This document shows, in pieces, positions 17,613-26,878 of a DNA stretch of 64,000 nt. Numbering within the stretch: the stretch's first letter is position 1; each line of letters starts with the position of its first letter. The translations under genes and the position numbers were made by a program. The notes under the pieces were generated by a model, which saw only the letters and a program-made list of their open reading frames with translations, did no database searches and had not been told where the DNA came from. This stretch comes from Aquibium oceanicum (lineage in GTDB: Bacteria; Pseudomonadota; Alphaproteobacteria; Rhizobiales; Rhizobiaceae), in the NCBI RefSeq assembly GCF_001889605.1, contig NZ_CP018171.1:2936501-3000500 (forward strand), given 5' to 3'.

Positions 17613-18824
17613 CTACTGGACCTGGCCCACTTCCTTGAAGCCGGGACCCTCGACGACCATCTCGATGATGACGCCCGGCACGTCGCCAGCCTCGTCGAAC
17701 TCGTGGCTGCCGGAGGCGCCCTCGTAGTTGACGTCGGTGCCCTCGGCGATCAGCTTCTTGGCCTTCTCCCATTCGCCCGGGAAGATGGTCTCGCCCGGTG
17801 CGGTGGCGACTTCGCGCAGCGCCGCGCTCACGCCCTCGCGGTCGGCCGAGCCGTTCTTCTCGATGGCCAGCGCCAGCAGGAAAGCCGCGTCATAGGCCTG
17901 CGGGCCGAACGACGCGTTCGGGTCGAGACCGCCTTCCTTGGCGAGTTCGGCATACATCCCGGTGCCCGGGGTCTCCGAACGGCCGATCTTGGTGCCGATG
18001 AAGCCGTCGAGCTTGCCTTCACCGATGGCCGTCACCAGCGAATCGCCAATCATGCCGTCGCCGCCGGCGAACTGCGAGAAGTCGCCGCTCTCCAGGGCCT
18101 GGCGCACGATCGTCTGGCCCGAGCCGTCGACATAAGCGAGGATGACCAGCATCTGGGCGCCAGACGAGGCGAGCGAACCGATCTCGGCGCGATAGTCGGC
18201 CTTGCCGTCCTCGTGCGCCTCGTTGGCGGCCACGGTGCCACCGAGCGCCTCGAAGGACGATTGCAGCGCTTCGGCAAATCCCTTGCCGTAGTCGTTGTTG
18301 ACGTAGGTGACGGCGATGTTGTCGTGGCCCTTGTCCTTGAGCAGCTTGGCAAGCACCTCGCCCGAATACGCGTCCGAGGGCGTCGTGCGGAAAAGCAGGT
18401 CGTTGTCCTCGATCGTCGAGAGGGCCGGCGAGGTGGCGGCCGGCGACACGATGACAACGTTGCCGGGGATCGCTGCGCTGTTGGCTGCGGCGATGGTCTC
18501 GCCCGAGCACAGCGGACCGACGAGCGCGGTGACGTTCTCGGCGTTCACCAGGCGGTCGGCGGCATTCGAGGCGGCGGTGGCGTCGATGCAGGTCGAGTCG
18601 GCTTGGACCATGGACAACTGGCCCCCGAGGATGCCGCCCTGGTCGTTGACGTGCTTGACAGCCAGCGCGGCGGCATCGTGGATCGGCGGCACGAGGGTCT
18701 CGATCGGACCGGTGAAGCCGCCCAGGAATCCCAGTTTCACATCTTCGGCGCTCGCCGCGCTTGCCGCGATCACCGCGACGCCCGCCACGGCTGCGGCGAT
18801 CAGTTTGCGAAACGCAACACTCAT
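17613..18824 (-). CDS. livK: Branched-chain amino acid ABC transporter substrate-binding protein
   Basis: A 403-aa periplasmic binding protein, the presumed partner of LivGFHM. The signal peptide (about 1-26, ending ASAASA) is followed by the type I periplasmic binding fold beginning VKLGFLGGFTGPIE. Two cysteines (CIDATAA and GPLCSGE) probably form the disulfide usual in this family. The frame stays open far upstream, but ATG 18822-18824 has a good ribosome binding site (GGGAGA) and gives a clean signal peptide. It is convergent with livM and divergent from znuA, and is closed by an intrinsic terminator. Confidence 0.94.
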   Translation of the reverse strand: MSVAFRKLIAAAVAGVAVIAASAASAEDVKLGFLGGFTGPIETLVPPIHDAAALAVKHVNDQGGILGGQLSMVQADSTCIDATAASNAADRLVNAENVTALVGPLCSGETIAAANSAAIPGNVVIVSPAATSPALSTIEDNDLLFRTTPSDAYSGEVLAKLLKDKGHDNIAVTYVNNDYGKGFAEALQSSFEALGGTVAANEAHEDGKADYRAEIGSLASSGAQMLVILAYVDGSGQTIVRQALESGDFSQFAGGDGMIGDSLVTAIGEGKLDGFIGTKIGRSETPGTGMYAELAKEGGLDPNASFGPQAYDAAFLLALAIEKNGSADREGVSAALREVATAPGETIFPGEWEKAKKLIAEGTDVNYEGASGSHEFDEAGDVPGVIIEMVVEGPGFKEVGQVQ

Positions 18825-19040
18825 GAATTCATTCTCCCATATTGTCCGATGATTGGCATCCGATGGCCGGACCCGAGTGGTCCCGCGCGCCGGACATGCG
18901 CCGGGTGCCGTGATGACGATATTGGAAGCGGGTCTGCGCTTTGTAAAGGCCGGGCCGGGGCGGACCGATGGGTCGCTCATGGCAGTTTTCGATTTTCCGC
19001 CCGCCGGCTCAGGTTCCGTCATGACAGTTTCTAAAGCGGC

Positions 19041-19069
19041 TTGACGAATGTAATAACATTACATAGTCG
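19041..19069 (+). promoter_or_regulatory. znuA promoter with embedded Zur-type operator
   Basis: A -35 hexamer TTGACG (19041-19046) and a weak -10 TAGTCG (19064-19069) flank a 17-base spacer that is almost entirely palindrome. TGTAAT-AAC-ATTACA (19049-19063) is a perfect inverted repeat, and AATGT/ACATT (19047-19060) a second overlapping one. This matches the AT-rich palindromic Zur box known upstream of zinc uptake genes in Rhizobiales. A zinc-loaded Zur bound here would block RNA polymerase. Confidence 0.78.
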
Positions 19070-19115
19070 AGAACTGCGGACGAACGGAACGCCGCCGCGC
19101 TCACGGAGATGGACG

Positions 19116-20120
19116 ATGAGATACCTGTTTGCCACGACGATCCTCGCAGGCCTGACCGCTTTCGCACCGGCGGGCGTGACCCAGGCTGCCGACTCCGAAC
19201 TGAAGGTCGTGGCCAGTTTTTCGATCATCGGCGACATGGCGCGGCAGGTCGGTGGAAACCGCATCGACCTCGTCACGCTGGTCGGGCCGAACGGCGACGC
19301 CCATGTCTACGAGCCGAGGCCGGCGGATGCAGTCGCAATGGCTGGAGCCGACGTCGTGCTCGCGAACGGCCTGCATTTCGAGGGTTTCCTGTCGCGTCTG
19401 GCCGAGGCAAGCGGCTCGGTCGCGCCGGTCGTCGAATTGACGAATGGCGTAGAGACGATTGCCACTGAAGACGATGATCACGATCACGAAGCCGGCGAGG
19501 AGGCGCAGGCCGGGAGCGAAGCGGATCATGATCATGTTCACGAGGCGGAGCATGCCGACTCGGCGGAAGACGATCATCACGATCACGGCCCTGTCGATCC
19601 GCACGCCTTCCAGTCGGTGCCGAACGCCAGGATCTACGTGCGGAACATCGCGCAGGCGTTCTGCGGCGTGGATCCGGAGGGATGCGGGATCTACCAGGCC
19701 AATGCTGCGGACTACACGGAAGAACTGGATGCGCTGGACGCCGTCATCCGCGAGACGGTGACGTCCATCCCCGAAGACCGCCGCACGATCATCACCTCGC
19801 ACGACGCGTTCGGCTATTACGGCAAGGAATACGGCATCCGGTTCCTGGCTCCGGAAGGCATCTCGACCGATGCCGAGGCGTCCGCCGCGGATGTCGCCGC
19901 GCTGATCCGGCAGGTGCGCGAGGACGAAGCCGCGGCGATTTTCGTGGAGAACATCACCAACGCCCGCCTGAGCGAGCAGATCGCCTCGGAAACAGGGCTC
20001 CAGATCGGCGGCACGCTCTATTCCGACGCGCTTTCAGGCCCGAACGCTCCCGCATCCACCTATATCGGGATGATGCGGCACAACATCGAGACCATCGCCC
20101 GGGCGATCGAGGGAAGCTGA
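19116..20120 (+). CDS. znuA: Zinc ABC transporter substrate-binding protein ZnuA
   Basis: A 334-aa periplasmic metal-binding protein (cluster A-I). The signal peptide spans about 1-24. Expected zinc ligands are His63 (DAHVYEP), His163 (DPHAF), His229 (SHDAFGYY) and an acidic residue near Glu278 (FVENI). Residues 119-158 form the His/Asp/Glu-rich flexible loop typical of ZnuA. The ATG at 19116 has an upstream GGAG and starts the signal peptide directly. No znuB or znuC lies in this window, so the permease and ATPase must be encoded elsewhere. A Zur-type operator precedes it. Confidence 0.93.
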   Translation: MRYLFATTILAGLTAFAPAGVTQAADSELKVVASFSIIGDMARQVGGNRIDLVTLVGPNGDAHVYEPRPADAVAMAGADVVLANGLHFEGFLSRLAEASGSVAPVVELTNGVETIATEDDDHDHEAGEEAQAGSEADHDHVHEAEHADSAEDDHHDHGPVDPHAFQSVPNARIYVRNIAQAFCGVDPEGCGIYQANAADYTEELDALDAVIRETVTSIPEDRRTIITSHDAFGYYGKEYGIRFLAPEGISTDAEASAADVAALIRQVREDEAAAIFVENITNARLSEQIASETGLQIGGTLYSDALSGPNAPASTYIGMMRHNIETIARAIEGS

Positions 20121-20136
20121 ACCCTTTCAGCTTCCC
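20111..20136. terminator. Perfect hairpin between convergent znuA and DAHP synthase genes
   Basis: Arms 20111-20121 and 20126-20136 form a perfect 11-bp stem with a 4-base loop. The left arm covers the znuA stop codon, and the DAHP synthase gene ends 11 bases to the right on the other strand. There is no clear T-run on either side, so it may act as a shared weak terminator or as an mRNA 3' end stabiliser. Confidence 0.55.
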
Positions 20137-20146
20137 CTGAAAGATC

Positions 20147-21526
20147 CTAGCCGTTCACCACCTGCTTGTGCGGCACGTCCGCCCTGCCCTTCTTGAGCAG
20201 TTCCGAAACCAGGAAAGCGAGCTCGATCGCCTGGTCGGCGTTGAGGCGCGGGTCGCAATGCGTGTGGTAGCGGTCCTGAAGCTCCTCGTCGCGGATCGCC
20301 CGTGCGCCGCCGGTGCATTCGGTGACGTTCTTGCCTGTCATCTCGACATGGATTCCGCCCGGATGCGTGCCCTCCGCGCGGTGCACCTCGAAGAAGGTCT
20401 GCACTTCCTTGAGAATTCGGTCGAACGGCCGGGTCTTGTAGCCGGCCGCGGTGATCGTGTTGCCGTGCATGGGATCGCACGACCACACCACCTTGCGGCC
20501 TTCCTTCTTCACCGCGCGGACAAGCTTCGGCAGGTTTTCCCCGGCCTTCTCGGAGCCAAAGCGGGCGATGAGGGTCAGCCGGCCCGGCTCGTTTTCGGGG
20601 TTCAGGAGGTCGATCAGGTTGAGCAGTCCGTCCGGCGTGATCGAGGGGCCGCACTTAAGGCCGAGCGGGTTCTTGATGCCGCGACAGTATTCGATGTGGG
20701 CGTGGTCCGGCTGGCGCGTGCGGTCGCCAATCCAGATCATGTGGCCGGAGGTCGCGTACCAGTCGCCCGAGGTGGAATCGACGCGGGTCAGCGCCTGCTC
20801 GTAGCCGAGGAGCAGCGCTTCGTGGCTGGTGTAGAAATCCGTCTCGCGCAGGGCGAAATTCGTCTCCGACGTGATGCCGACGGCCCGCATGAAGTCCATC
20901 GTCTCGGTGATGCGGTTGGCGAGCGCCTCGTAGCGCTCGGCCTGCGGGCTGTCTGAGACAAAGCCCAGCATCCACTTGTGCACGTTCTCCAGCGAGGCGT
21001 AGCCGCCCTGCGCGAAGGCGCGAAGGAGGTTCAGCGTCGCGGCCGACTGGCGATAGGCCATCTCCTGGCGCGCCGGATCGGGCACCCGCGACTTCTCGTC
21101 GAAATCGATGCCGTTGATGATGTCGCCCCGGTAGCTCGGCAGCGTCACGCCATCCTTCGTTTCGGTGTCGGAGGAGCGCGGCTTTGCGAACTGGCCGGCA
21201 ATGCGGCCGACCTTCACCACCGGCTGCGAGCCGGCGAAGGTGAGCACGACCGACATCTGAAGGAAGACGCGGAAGAAGTCGCGGATGTTGTCCGCGCCGT
21301 GTTCGGCGAAGCTCTCCGCGCAGTCGCCACCCTGGAGCAGGAATGCCTGGCCCTCGGCGACCTGAGCGAGCTGCTTCTTCAGCTTGCGCGCCTCGCCTGC
21401 AAAAACCAGCGGCGGATAGGTGGCGAGCTGCTTCTCCACGGTCTCGACCGCGGCAGCGTCCGGATAGCTCGGGACCTGGCTGATCGGCATGTTGCGCCAG
21501 GAGTTCGGAGACCATTTCTTCGTCAT
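20147..21526 (-). CDS. Class II 3-deoxy-7-phosphoheptulonate (DAHP) synthase
   Basis: A 459-aa first enzyme of the shikimate pathway, condensing phosphoenolpyruvate and erythrose 4-phosphate. It is the plant-like class II type. Signatures include [11 protein letters not shown] near 75-85, the metal and substrate segment [12 protein letters not shown] near 122-133, [12 protein letters not shown]-type region ([14 protein letters not shown]), KCGPSI and DPMHGNT. The start at 21524-21526 gives the conserved [12 protein letters not shown]-terminus. It is monocistronic and convergent with znuA. Confidence 0.96.
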   Translation of the reverse strand: MTKKWSPNSWRNMPISQVPSYPDAAAVETVEKQLATYPPLVFAGEARKLKKQLAQVAEGQAFLLQGGDCAESFAEHGADNIRDFFRVFLQMSVVLTFAGSQPVVKVGRIAGQFAKPRSSDTETKDGVTLPSYRGDIINGIDFDEKSRVPDPARQEMAYRQSAATLNLLRAFAQGGYASLENVHKWMLGFVSDSPQAERYEALANRITETMDFMRAVGITSETNFALRETDFYTSHEALLLGYEQALTRVDSTSGDWYATSGHMIWIGDRTRQPDHAHIEYCRGIKNPLGLKCGPSITPDGLLNLIDLLNPENEPGRLTLIARFGSEKAGENLPKLVRAVKKEGRKVVWSCDPMHGNTITAAGYKTRPFDRILKEVQTFFEVHRAEGTHPGGIHVEMTGKNVTECTGGARAIRDEELQDRYHTHCDPRLNADQAIELAFLVSELLKKGRADVPHKQVVNG

Positions 21527-21691
21527 GACAAGCACCCAATTGCCGCCCCGCGCCACGCGCGCCCGGGCGGTCCCTGTCTACGGGATGCGGCTCTATACAG
21601 GAACAAGGCGGTTGCTTCCACCCGGAAGTTGGGTGGAAAAGGCAGCGGAAATCGCCGCCGGGCAAGCCTCGGAGCCGGATCGTGCGCTTCT

Positions 21692-23029
21692 TCAGATGCT
21701 CTGGGCGTTGGACGCCATTCGTACGCCGGCACTTCGCCCGCCGCTCGGCACCACCACGAGCTGCGTGATCTTGCCCTGCTTGAACTGGTTCAGGAAGCGG
21801 TCGTAGTCCTTGAAGGCGACGCATCCATGCGATTCCGCCGGGCGCCCGCGCAGCAGATAGCTGTGGGTGAGGAAACCGTCGCGGCCGTGCTTGTTCTTTC
21901 CGTCGACCGGAAGCATGCGGATGGCTTCGACCCCGTGGAAGCGTTTCTCGCGCATCTTGAGATTGTAGACATGCGGCGGGGTCGGCCCGTTCATCCTGAC
22001 GTTCGCATAGCGCGGATTGTCGGCCATCTTGCCGATTCCGGAATGAGCTTCGAGAACACTGCCGTCGGGCATATAGACCTTTGCGGCGCTGATATCGTAG
22101 ACGGCGACGCCTTTGCCGGCACTGGTTCCGCCGCCGAACAGGTTCCGCAGGCTGAACCCGCCGCCCGAATTCCTTTCGGCGGGCTCATCCGGCCGCGCAT
22201 AGGCGAGTTGCTTCGGCTTGGCTGCCGGGCGCTCGCGTGCCTGACCCGGATCGTTGGATTTCCGCGCCGGCTGCTCGCCGGCTTGTCCGGTAGAACTCGG
22301 CTGCCCTTCCCTCGCGGACTTGGACACCTCGTAGTGCGGGCGCGGCTCCGGCAGAGGGATGTCGAACAGGTCCTGTTCCCCCTCTGGCAGCGCGGCGAGC
22401 TCGTCCTGTGGCTGCAGGCCCGGATCGCCAAGAGCGTCGGGCTCTTCCTGCGTCTCCCGCAGCAGCGCGGCGAGCGCGGCGGACGCCGCGGGAGAAGGAT
22501 CGCCATAGGCCAGCAGGACCGGGGCCGGATCGAAAGCCCCGGCGAGCGGCGGCCCGAAACGGTCCGGCGCGGGCCCGGCGGCCTGCGCGATCGGCTGCGG
22601 CGATTCCGTCTGGCCTGGCCGGCCGAAGAGGGTGGCCAACTTTCCGGACGTCAGGGCGGCCCGCCTGACGACGTCGTCGAAACGCGCGGCACTGTCGGAG
22701 ACATCTTCCCTTTCGGTAACGGCAGCAATGCGCGCCGTCTTGTCGCGACCCGCGGCGTCATTTGCCGCGAAACGTGTCGATGCGGCTCGCAGCCTCGACA
22801 CCTTGCCCCCGTGGGTTCGCTGGCTGGCAACCTGGAACGTCATCCTGTCGGCGGCATGAAACTGCGTCATGGGCAGGATAGACAGCGACCCGAAGGCAAA
22901 GGAACTGCTCGCGGCGGCTATGACCAAAGCGGCGCAGACAGTTGCGCCGAGAAAGGCGGGGCCAACGCACACAATCAGCAATGAACCGAGCAGGCGGCGC
23001 GTATCCCGCGGACGAATGATTTTACTCAC
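21692..23029 (-). CDS. DUF2778/Tlde1-type L,D-transpeptidase-fold protein
   Basis: A 445-aa protein with one N-terminal membrane segment (about 12-48), a long low-complexity middle rich in Ala, Pro, Gly and charged residues (about 70-300), and a C-terminal DUF2778 domain (about 312-432). The domain holds the catalytic motif SHGCVAF (His401, Cys403) and KYxMPDG-like and GFLTHSYLLRG segments. The related Tlde1 domain is a peptidoglycan L,D-carboxypeptidase/exchange enzyme, known from type VI effectors. Here the protein is membrane-anchored and no type VI genes are nearby, so a housekeeping wall role is more likely. Confidence 0.85.
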   Translation of the reverse strand: MSKIIRPRDTRRLLGSLLIVCVGPAFLGATVCAALVIAAASSSFAFGSLSILPMTQFHAADRMTFQVASQRTHGGKVSRLRAASTRFAANDAAGRDKTARIAAVTEREDVSDSAARFDDVVRRAALTSGKLATLFGRPGQTESPQPIAQAAGPAPDRFGPPLAGAFDPAPVLLAYGDPSPAASAALAALLRETQEEPDALGDPGLQPQDELAALPEGEQDLFDIPLPEPRPHYEVSKSAREGQPSSTGQAGEQPARKSNDPGQARERPAAKPKQLAYARPDEPAERNSGGGFSLRNLFGGGTSAGKGVAVYDISAAKVYMPDGSVLEAHSGIGKMADNPRYANVRMNGPTPPHVYNLKMREKRFHGVEAIRMLPVDGKNKHGRDGFLTHSYLLRGRPAESHGCVAFKDYDRFLNQFKQGKITQLVVVPSGGRSAGVRMASNAQSI

Positions 23030-23225
23030 GAAAACGCCAAGCCGGAAAATCCCGCAACGATCATCGCGCCGACGCGCGGCTGCGAATGCGTGACTTCCGG
23101 ATTGTCCCCTTCTTGACCGAACGATTGAGAGAAGATGGACAAATGTGGTTAAAGTTTGCTTGCAGCGGGTGTTCTTGAGCCGAACAGGCGGCAGACTGAT
23201 GGCGCGCTGCTCGAAGGTGCCTGCT

Positions 23226-23894
23226 TCACAGCTTCGGCGGATGCGGATCGGCAGTAACGGCGGCCACTCGCATTTCCAGCGCCGTCGCGAACAAGCTCCG
23301 CTCGTGGCCGTTCAGCATCACGGCCCGGGGATAGAGCGGCGCATGCCGGTCATCGTGCAACGGCGTGTCGAAGCCCTCGGTCTCCTCGATGAATCGCCGC
23401 ATGCCGTCTTCGCCATGTTCGGCGAGAAAACCCTGGAGCACGGCATCGAGGTAGGACCGCAGGATCTTCGGCGGCTCGGGGTGATGCGGAATGTCGGGAT
23501 CGGCCTCGTAGACATAGACTGGAACGCCGGATGGCACCGGCTCTTCCGTCTCAAGCGCCTCGATCTCGACCGGCAAGCGGCGGTATCGCGCCTCGCGCTC
23601 GTCGACAGCGGCAAGATTCTCCGCCCGGTCGAATACAAGCAACCCGTCGCAGATGGCATCCGGATCGCGTCTTACGCTGAGGAGCGCGGCTGGAAATCCG
23701 GGCATGTCCGGGCGCGGCCGCCATATCCTGCGCCATCCCCGCAGTCGAGCCGGCACTGCGTGAACGATTTCGGTCCGGTGCGTCGCCCGGTTCACCAGCG
23801 AGCCGTAGCCAAAGTAGGCGACGAGCTTTCCCGAACTGGCGAGGTCCGCGAGATCAGGGGATATCCGCACGCGGTCAGTCGATCCTTTTGCCAT
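23226..23894 (-). CDS. Gamma-glutamylcyclotransferase-like protein
   Basis: A 222-aa protein of the gamma-glutamylcyclotransferase/ChaC-like fold. The N-terminal signature YFGYGSLVNRATH (about 27-39) forms the substrate pocket, and a catalytic acidic residue is expected in the DEREARYRR segment (about 99-107). The ATG at 23892-23894 overlaps the end of glutathione reductase by 20 bases, so the two are coupled. Cleavage of gamma-glutamyl amino acids or glutathione would fit this position (inference). Confidence 0.82.
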   Translation of the reverse strand: MAKGSTDRVRISPDLADLASSGKLVAYFGYGSLVNRATHRTEIVHAVPARLRGWRRIWRPRPDMPGFPAALLSVRRDPDAICDGLLVFDRAENLAAVDEREARYRRLPVEIEALETEEPVPSGVPVYVYEADPDIPHHPEPPKILRSYLDAVLQGFLAEHGEDGMRRFIEETEGFDTPLHDDRHAPLYPRAVMLNGHERSLFATALEMRVAAVTADPHPPKL

Positions 23895-25266
23895 TCTCCA
23901 CGCGGTAGCTCCGCTGGTACATGGTGACGAGTTCCTCGGCGGCACTTGGATGTACGGCCATGGTGCGGTCGAAATCGGCTTTGGTAAGCCGCGCCTTGAC
24001 TGCGATGCCGAGCAGTTGCGCCATCTCGCCGGCGTCCGGACCGAGGATGTGCGCGCCCAGCACGCGCTTGGAAGTCCCGTCGACCACGAGCTTGACCAGC
24101 ATTTTTTCGTCGCGGCCGGCGAGCGTGTGTCGCATCGGCCGGAAGGACGCCTTGTAGACGTCCACCGTCTCGAACTTCTTGATCGCGTCGTCCTCGGACA
24201 GCCCAACCGTGCCGAGTTCCGGCTGTGAGAAGACGGCGGTCGCCACCTCGTCGTGGTCGGGGCTGGTCGGGTTGTCCTTGAAGGCGGTTTCCACGAAACA
24301 CATCGCCTCATGAATGGCCACCGGCGTCAGCGACACGCGCTCGGTGACGTCGCCGACGGCGTATATGTTGTCGACGTTCGTTCGCGAATACGCGTCGACG
24401 AGGATCTCGCCTTTCGGGCCGATCTCGATGCCAGCCTTCTCCAGCCCCACCCCTTCCGTGTTCGGCTGGCGCCCGAGCGCGAGCATGACCTCGTCGGTCG
24501 CCAGCGTCTGGCCGTCCGACAGATGCGCGTCGAGCCGTCCGTCGCCACGCCTCTCGATCCAGTCGAAGATCGTGTGGCACAAAATGCGGATGCCTTTCTT
24601 CTCCATGGTCTCGTGCAGCATGCGCCGCAGGTCCATGTCGAAGCGCCCGAGGATCTCGCGGCCGCGATAGACCAGCGTCGTCTCGACGCCGAGGCCATGG
24701 AAGATGTTGGCGAACTCCACCGCGATGTAGCCGCCGCCCGCGATGACGATCGACTTTGGCAGTTCTTCCAGATGAAAGGCCTCGTTGGACGAGATGCAGA
24801 GCTCATGTCCGGGAAGCGCCGCATGCGGGTTCGGACGCCCGCCGGTGGCGATCAGGATCCTGTCGGCCGTGACGGTGCGGTCCTGCCCGACGAGACGGAC
24901 CGTGTGGGCATCCACGAGTTCGGCGCGCGTGTCGAACAGTTCGGCGCCGGCATTCTCCAGCCCCTTTCGGTAGAGGCCTTCGAGCCGGGCGATCTCGCGA
25001 TCCTTGTTGGCGATCAGCGTCTTCCAGTCGAACGACGCCTCGGGGACGGTCCAGCCGTAACCGGCCGCGTCCTCGAAATGCTCCGGAAACTGCGATGCGT
25101 AGACGAAGAGCTTCTTCGGCACGCAGCCGCGGATCACGCACGTGCCGCCGTAGCGAAACTCCTCGGCGATCGCGACCTTCTTCCCGAGCGAAGCGGTCAT
25201 CCGTCCAGCACGCACACCGCCCGAGCCACCGCCGATCACGAAGAGATCGTAGTCGAAATTCGCCAT
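23875..25266 (-). CDS. gor: Glutathione-disulfide reductase
   Basis: A 463-aa FAD- and NADPH-dependent flavoenzyme that regenerates reduced glutathione. The FAD motif GGGSGGVRAGR is at about 12-22, and the redox disulfide is GGTCVIRGCVPKK (Cys43, Cys48). The NADPH Rossmann motif GGGYIAVEFA is near 175, the second FAD segment YAVGDVTERVSLTPVA near 297, and the C-terminal dimer-interface active-site His is in VHPSAAEE. It overlaps the downstream cyclotransferase gene. An intrinsic terminator separates it from the upstream rpiA/DUF2059 unit. Confidence 0.96.
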   Translation of the reverse strand: MANFDYDLFVIGGGSGGVRAGRMTASLGKKVAIAEEFRYGGTCVIRGCVPKKLFVYASQFPEHFEDAAGYGWTVPEASFDWKTLIANKDREIARLEGLYRKGLENAGAELFDTRAELVDAHTVRLVGQDRTVTADRILIATGGRPNPHAALPGHELCISSNEAFHLEELPKSIVIAGGGYIAVEFANIFHGLGVETTLVYRGREILGRFDMDLRRMLHETMEKKGIRILCHTIFDWIERRGDGRLDAHLSDGQTLATDEVMLALGRQPNTEGVGLEKAGIEIGPKGEILVDAYSRTNVDNIYAVGDVTERVSLTPVAIHEAMCFVETAFKDNPTSPDHDEVATAVFSQPELGTVGLSEDDAIKKFETVDVYKASFRPMRHTLAGRDEKMLVKLVVDGTSKRVLGAHILGPDAGEMAQLLGIAVKARLTKADFDRTMAVHPSAAEELVTMYQRSYRVENGKRID

Positions 25267-25390
25267 GTCGTTTCCTTGCCTCGCTCCGTCTCGACCGCGT
25301 CGCCCCAGGCAGGCGGTTCGCGGCGACTCTTATCCGATGGCGCAACCGGATGAAACGCCGCCTACCCGAGGTCTCCCACCGGAAAAAGAA

Positions 25391-25415
25391 AAAAGCCCGG
25401 GGCGACCGGGCTTTT
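25391..25415 (-). terminator. Intrinsic terminator downstream of the DUF2059 gene
   Basis: A perfect 10-bp stem (arms 25391-25400 and 25406-25415, 5-base loop) is flanked by A and T runs. On the minus strand the stem is followed by a long T-rich tract, 20 bases after the stop of the DUF2059 gene. Confidence 0.88.
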
Positions 25416-25435
25416 CGAGGAATGTCTTTGCGCCG

Positions 25436-25990
25436 CTACTGCGCCGGCGCCGCCTCGGTGCCAGCGGGCGCGGGCGTCGCCGCCGACTGGGGCGCCTGGG
25501 CCTGTAGTTCCTCGCCGACCGCGGCGGCGAGGTCGCGGGCCAGACCGCGCTGCCAGATCTCGGCCGCCTGGTCGAGGTCGCGGATGATCTCCGGACCCTT
25601 CTCGATCAGGGCCTTGCCCGCCTCCGAACTGTAGAACTCCGCTATCGCGTTGAGCTGCGCCTCGTCGAAATTGCGCGCATAGGCGAGTGCCGCCTCCCGT
25701 TCGAGGTCGCCGCGGCGGCTGGCCAGTTCGAGCGCCTTCTGGTCGACGGTCGCGATGATGAGGTCCTGCAGGTTGGGGTCCTTGCGGATGAGTTCTTCTT
25801 TCAAGGCTCTGGCGGCAAACGGAAGGATCAGGTCGTACTGCTGGGTTGCCTGCAGCGCATCGAGCGCGCCGCGGGCGGCCTTCAGATGGGTGTCCGAAAT
25901 GTCCTGAGCGAGCACCGGCGCGGCGCCGGCGAGAAAAGCCGCGGCGGCGATCGCCGTCGCGAGGCGTCGTGCTGATTGCTTGAGGATCAT
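25436..25990 (-). CDS. DUF2059 family exported protein
   Basis: A 184-aa exported protein with a signal peptide (about 1-28, ending VLAQ). Its DUF2059 core (about 85-145) includes the typical FDEAQLNAIAEFYSSEAGKAL. The C-terminal tail is rich in Ala, Pro and Gln. The function is unknown in the family. The gene lies 18 bases after rpiA on the same strand and is closed by a strong terminator, so it is probably co-transcribed with rpiA. Confidence 0.88.
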   Translation of the reverse strand: MILKQSARRLATAIAAAAFLAGAAPVLAQDISDTHLKAARGALDALQATQQYDLILPFAARALKEELIRKDPNLQDLIIATVDQKALELASRRGDLEREAALAYARNFDEAQLNAIAEFYSSEAGKALIEKGPEIIRDLDQAAEIWQRGLARDLAAAVGEELQAQAPQSAATPAPAGTEAAPAQ

Positions 25991-26008
25991 GGCGAAGAAA
26001 CTCCCTGG

Positions 26009-26707
26009 CTATCGGGTAGGTTTGATTGTCTTGACGCCGGACTTCCCGGCGATGATCGCGACATCCGCGAAATCGAGAAACATGCCGTGCTCGACGACGC
26101 CGGGAATGGCGTGGAGAGCGTCGGAAAGCGCTCTTGGATCGTGAATGAGGCCAAATGATGCATCGAGGATGTAGTGCCCGCCATCCGTGAGGAAAGGCGT
26201 CCCCTCGGCCATCCGCAGCACGATCCGGCCCGACAGCCCCAGCTTTTCGGATGCCTTGAGGACGGCCATCTGCGTGGCGGCGAGACCGAACCGGTTCACC
26301 TCGATAGGCAGCGGAAACCGCCCAAGCCGGTCGACCAGCTTGGTCTCGTCGGCGATGACGATCATGGAATCGGAGGCAGCGGCCACGATCTTTTCGCGCA
26401 GCAGCGCGCCGCCGCCGCCCTTGATCAGGCGAAGCTGCGTATCGACCTCGTCCGCGCCGTCGACCGTCATGGCCAGATGCGGAACGTCGTCGAGCGTCGT
26501 CAGCGGGATGCCGAGTTCGCGGCACATGATCGCCGTGCGTTCCGACGTCGGGACGCCGGTGACCGGCATCCCGTCGGCGACCGCCGCGGCGAGCAGGCGG
26601 ATGAACTCCTCCGCCGTCGAGCCGGTGCCGATGCCGATCACCATGCCGGCCTCGACATGGGCCAGCGCGGCACGGGCGGCTTCCATTTTCAGCAGTCGAG
26701 CGTCCAT
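26009..26707 (-). CDS. rpiA: Ribose-5-phosphate isomerase A
   Basis: A 232-aa enzyme interconverting ribose 5-phosphate and ribulose 5-phosphate in the pentose phosphate pathway. Signatures are [12 protein letters not shown] (about 24-35), the active-site region TVDGADEVD (about 78-86) and [12 protein letters not shown] (about 92-103). The frame is open upstream, but the ATG at 26705-26707 gives the conserved [15 protein letters not shown] start and the normal family length. Divergent from gph. Confidence 0.96.
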   Translation of the reverse strand: MDARLLKMEAARAALAHVEAGMVIGIGTGSTAEEFIRLLAAAVADGMPVTGVPTSERTAIMCRELGIPLTTLDDVPHLAMTVDGADEVDTQLRLIKGGGGALLREKIVAAASDSMIVIADETKLVDRLGRFPLPIEVNRFGLAATQMAVLKASEKLGLSGRIVLRMAEGTPFLTDGGHYILDASFGLIHDPRALSDALHAIPGVVEHGMFLDFADVAIIAGKSGVKTIKPTR

Positions 26708-26878
26708 CGGCGAGAAAGCAGCCTCCCCCAGTGCAAGAATTGGTTCCCCCCAGCGCGTGCTCCTATCATTTCTGGCCATGGCGGCAAAGGCTTTCTGGCT
26801 CAGCCGGAAACCCGCTCCTTGCCCGACACCGGCAACCCGGCGTAATCGCTGCGTCGAAGATCACGAACGGGGACAGGA

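Noticed and set aside
21692-23029. Type VI secretion effector
   Set aside because: The protein has an N-terminal membrane anchor, and no type VI structural, adaptor or immunity gene lies in the window.
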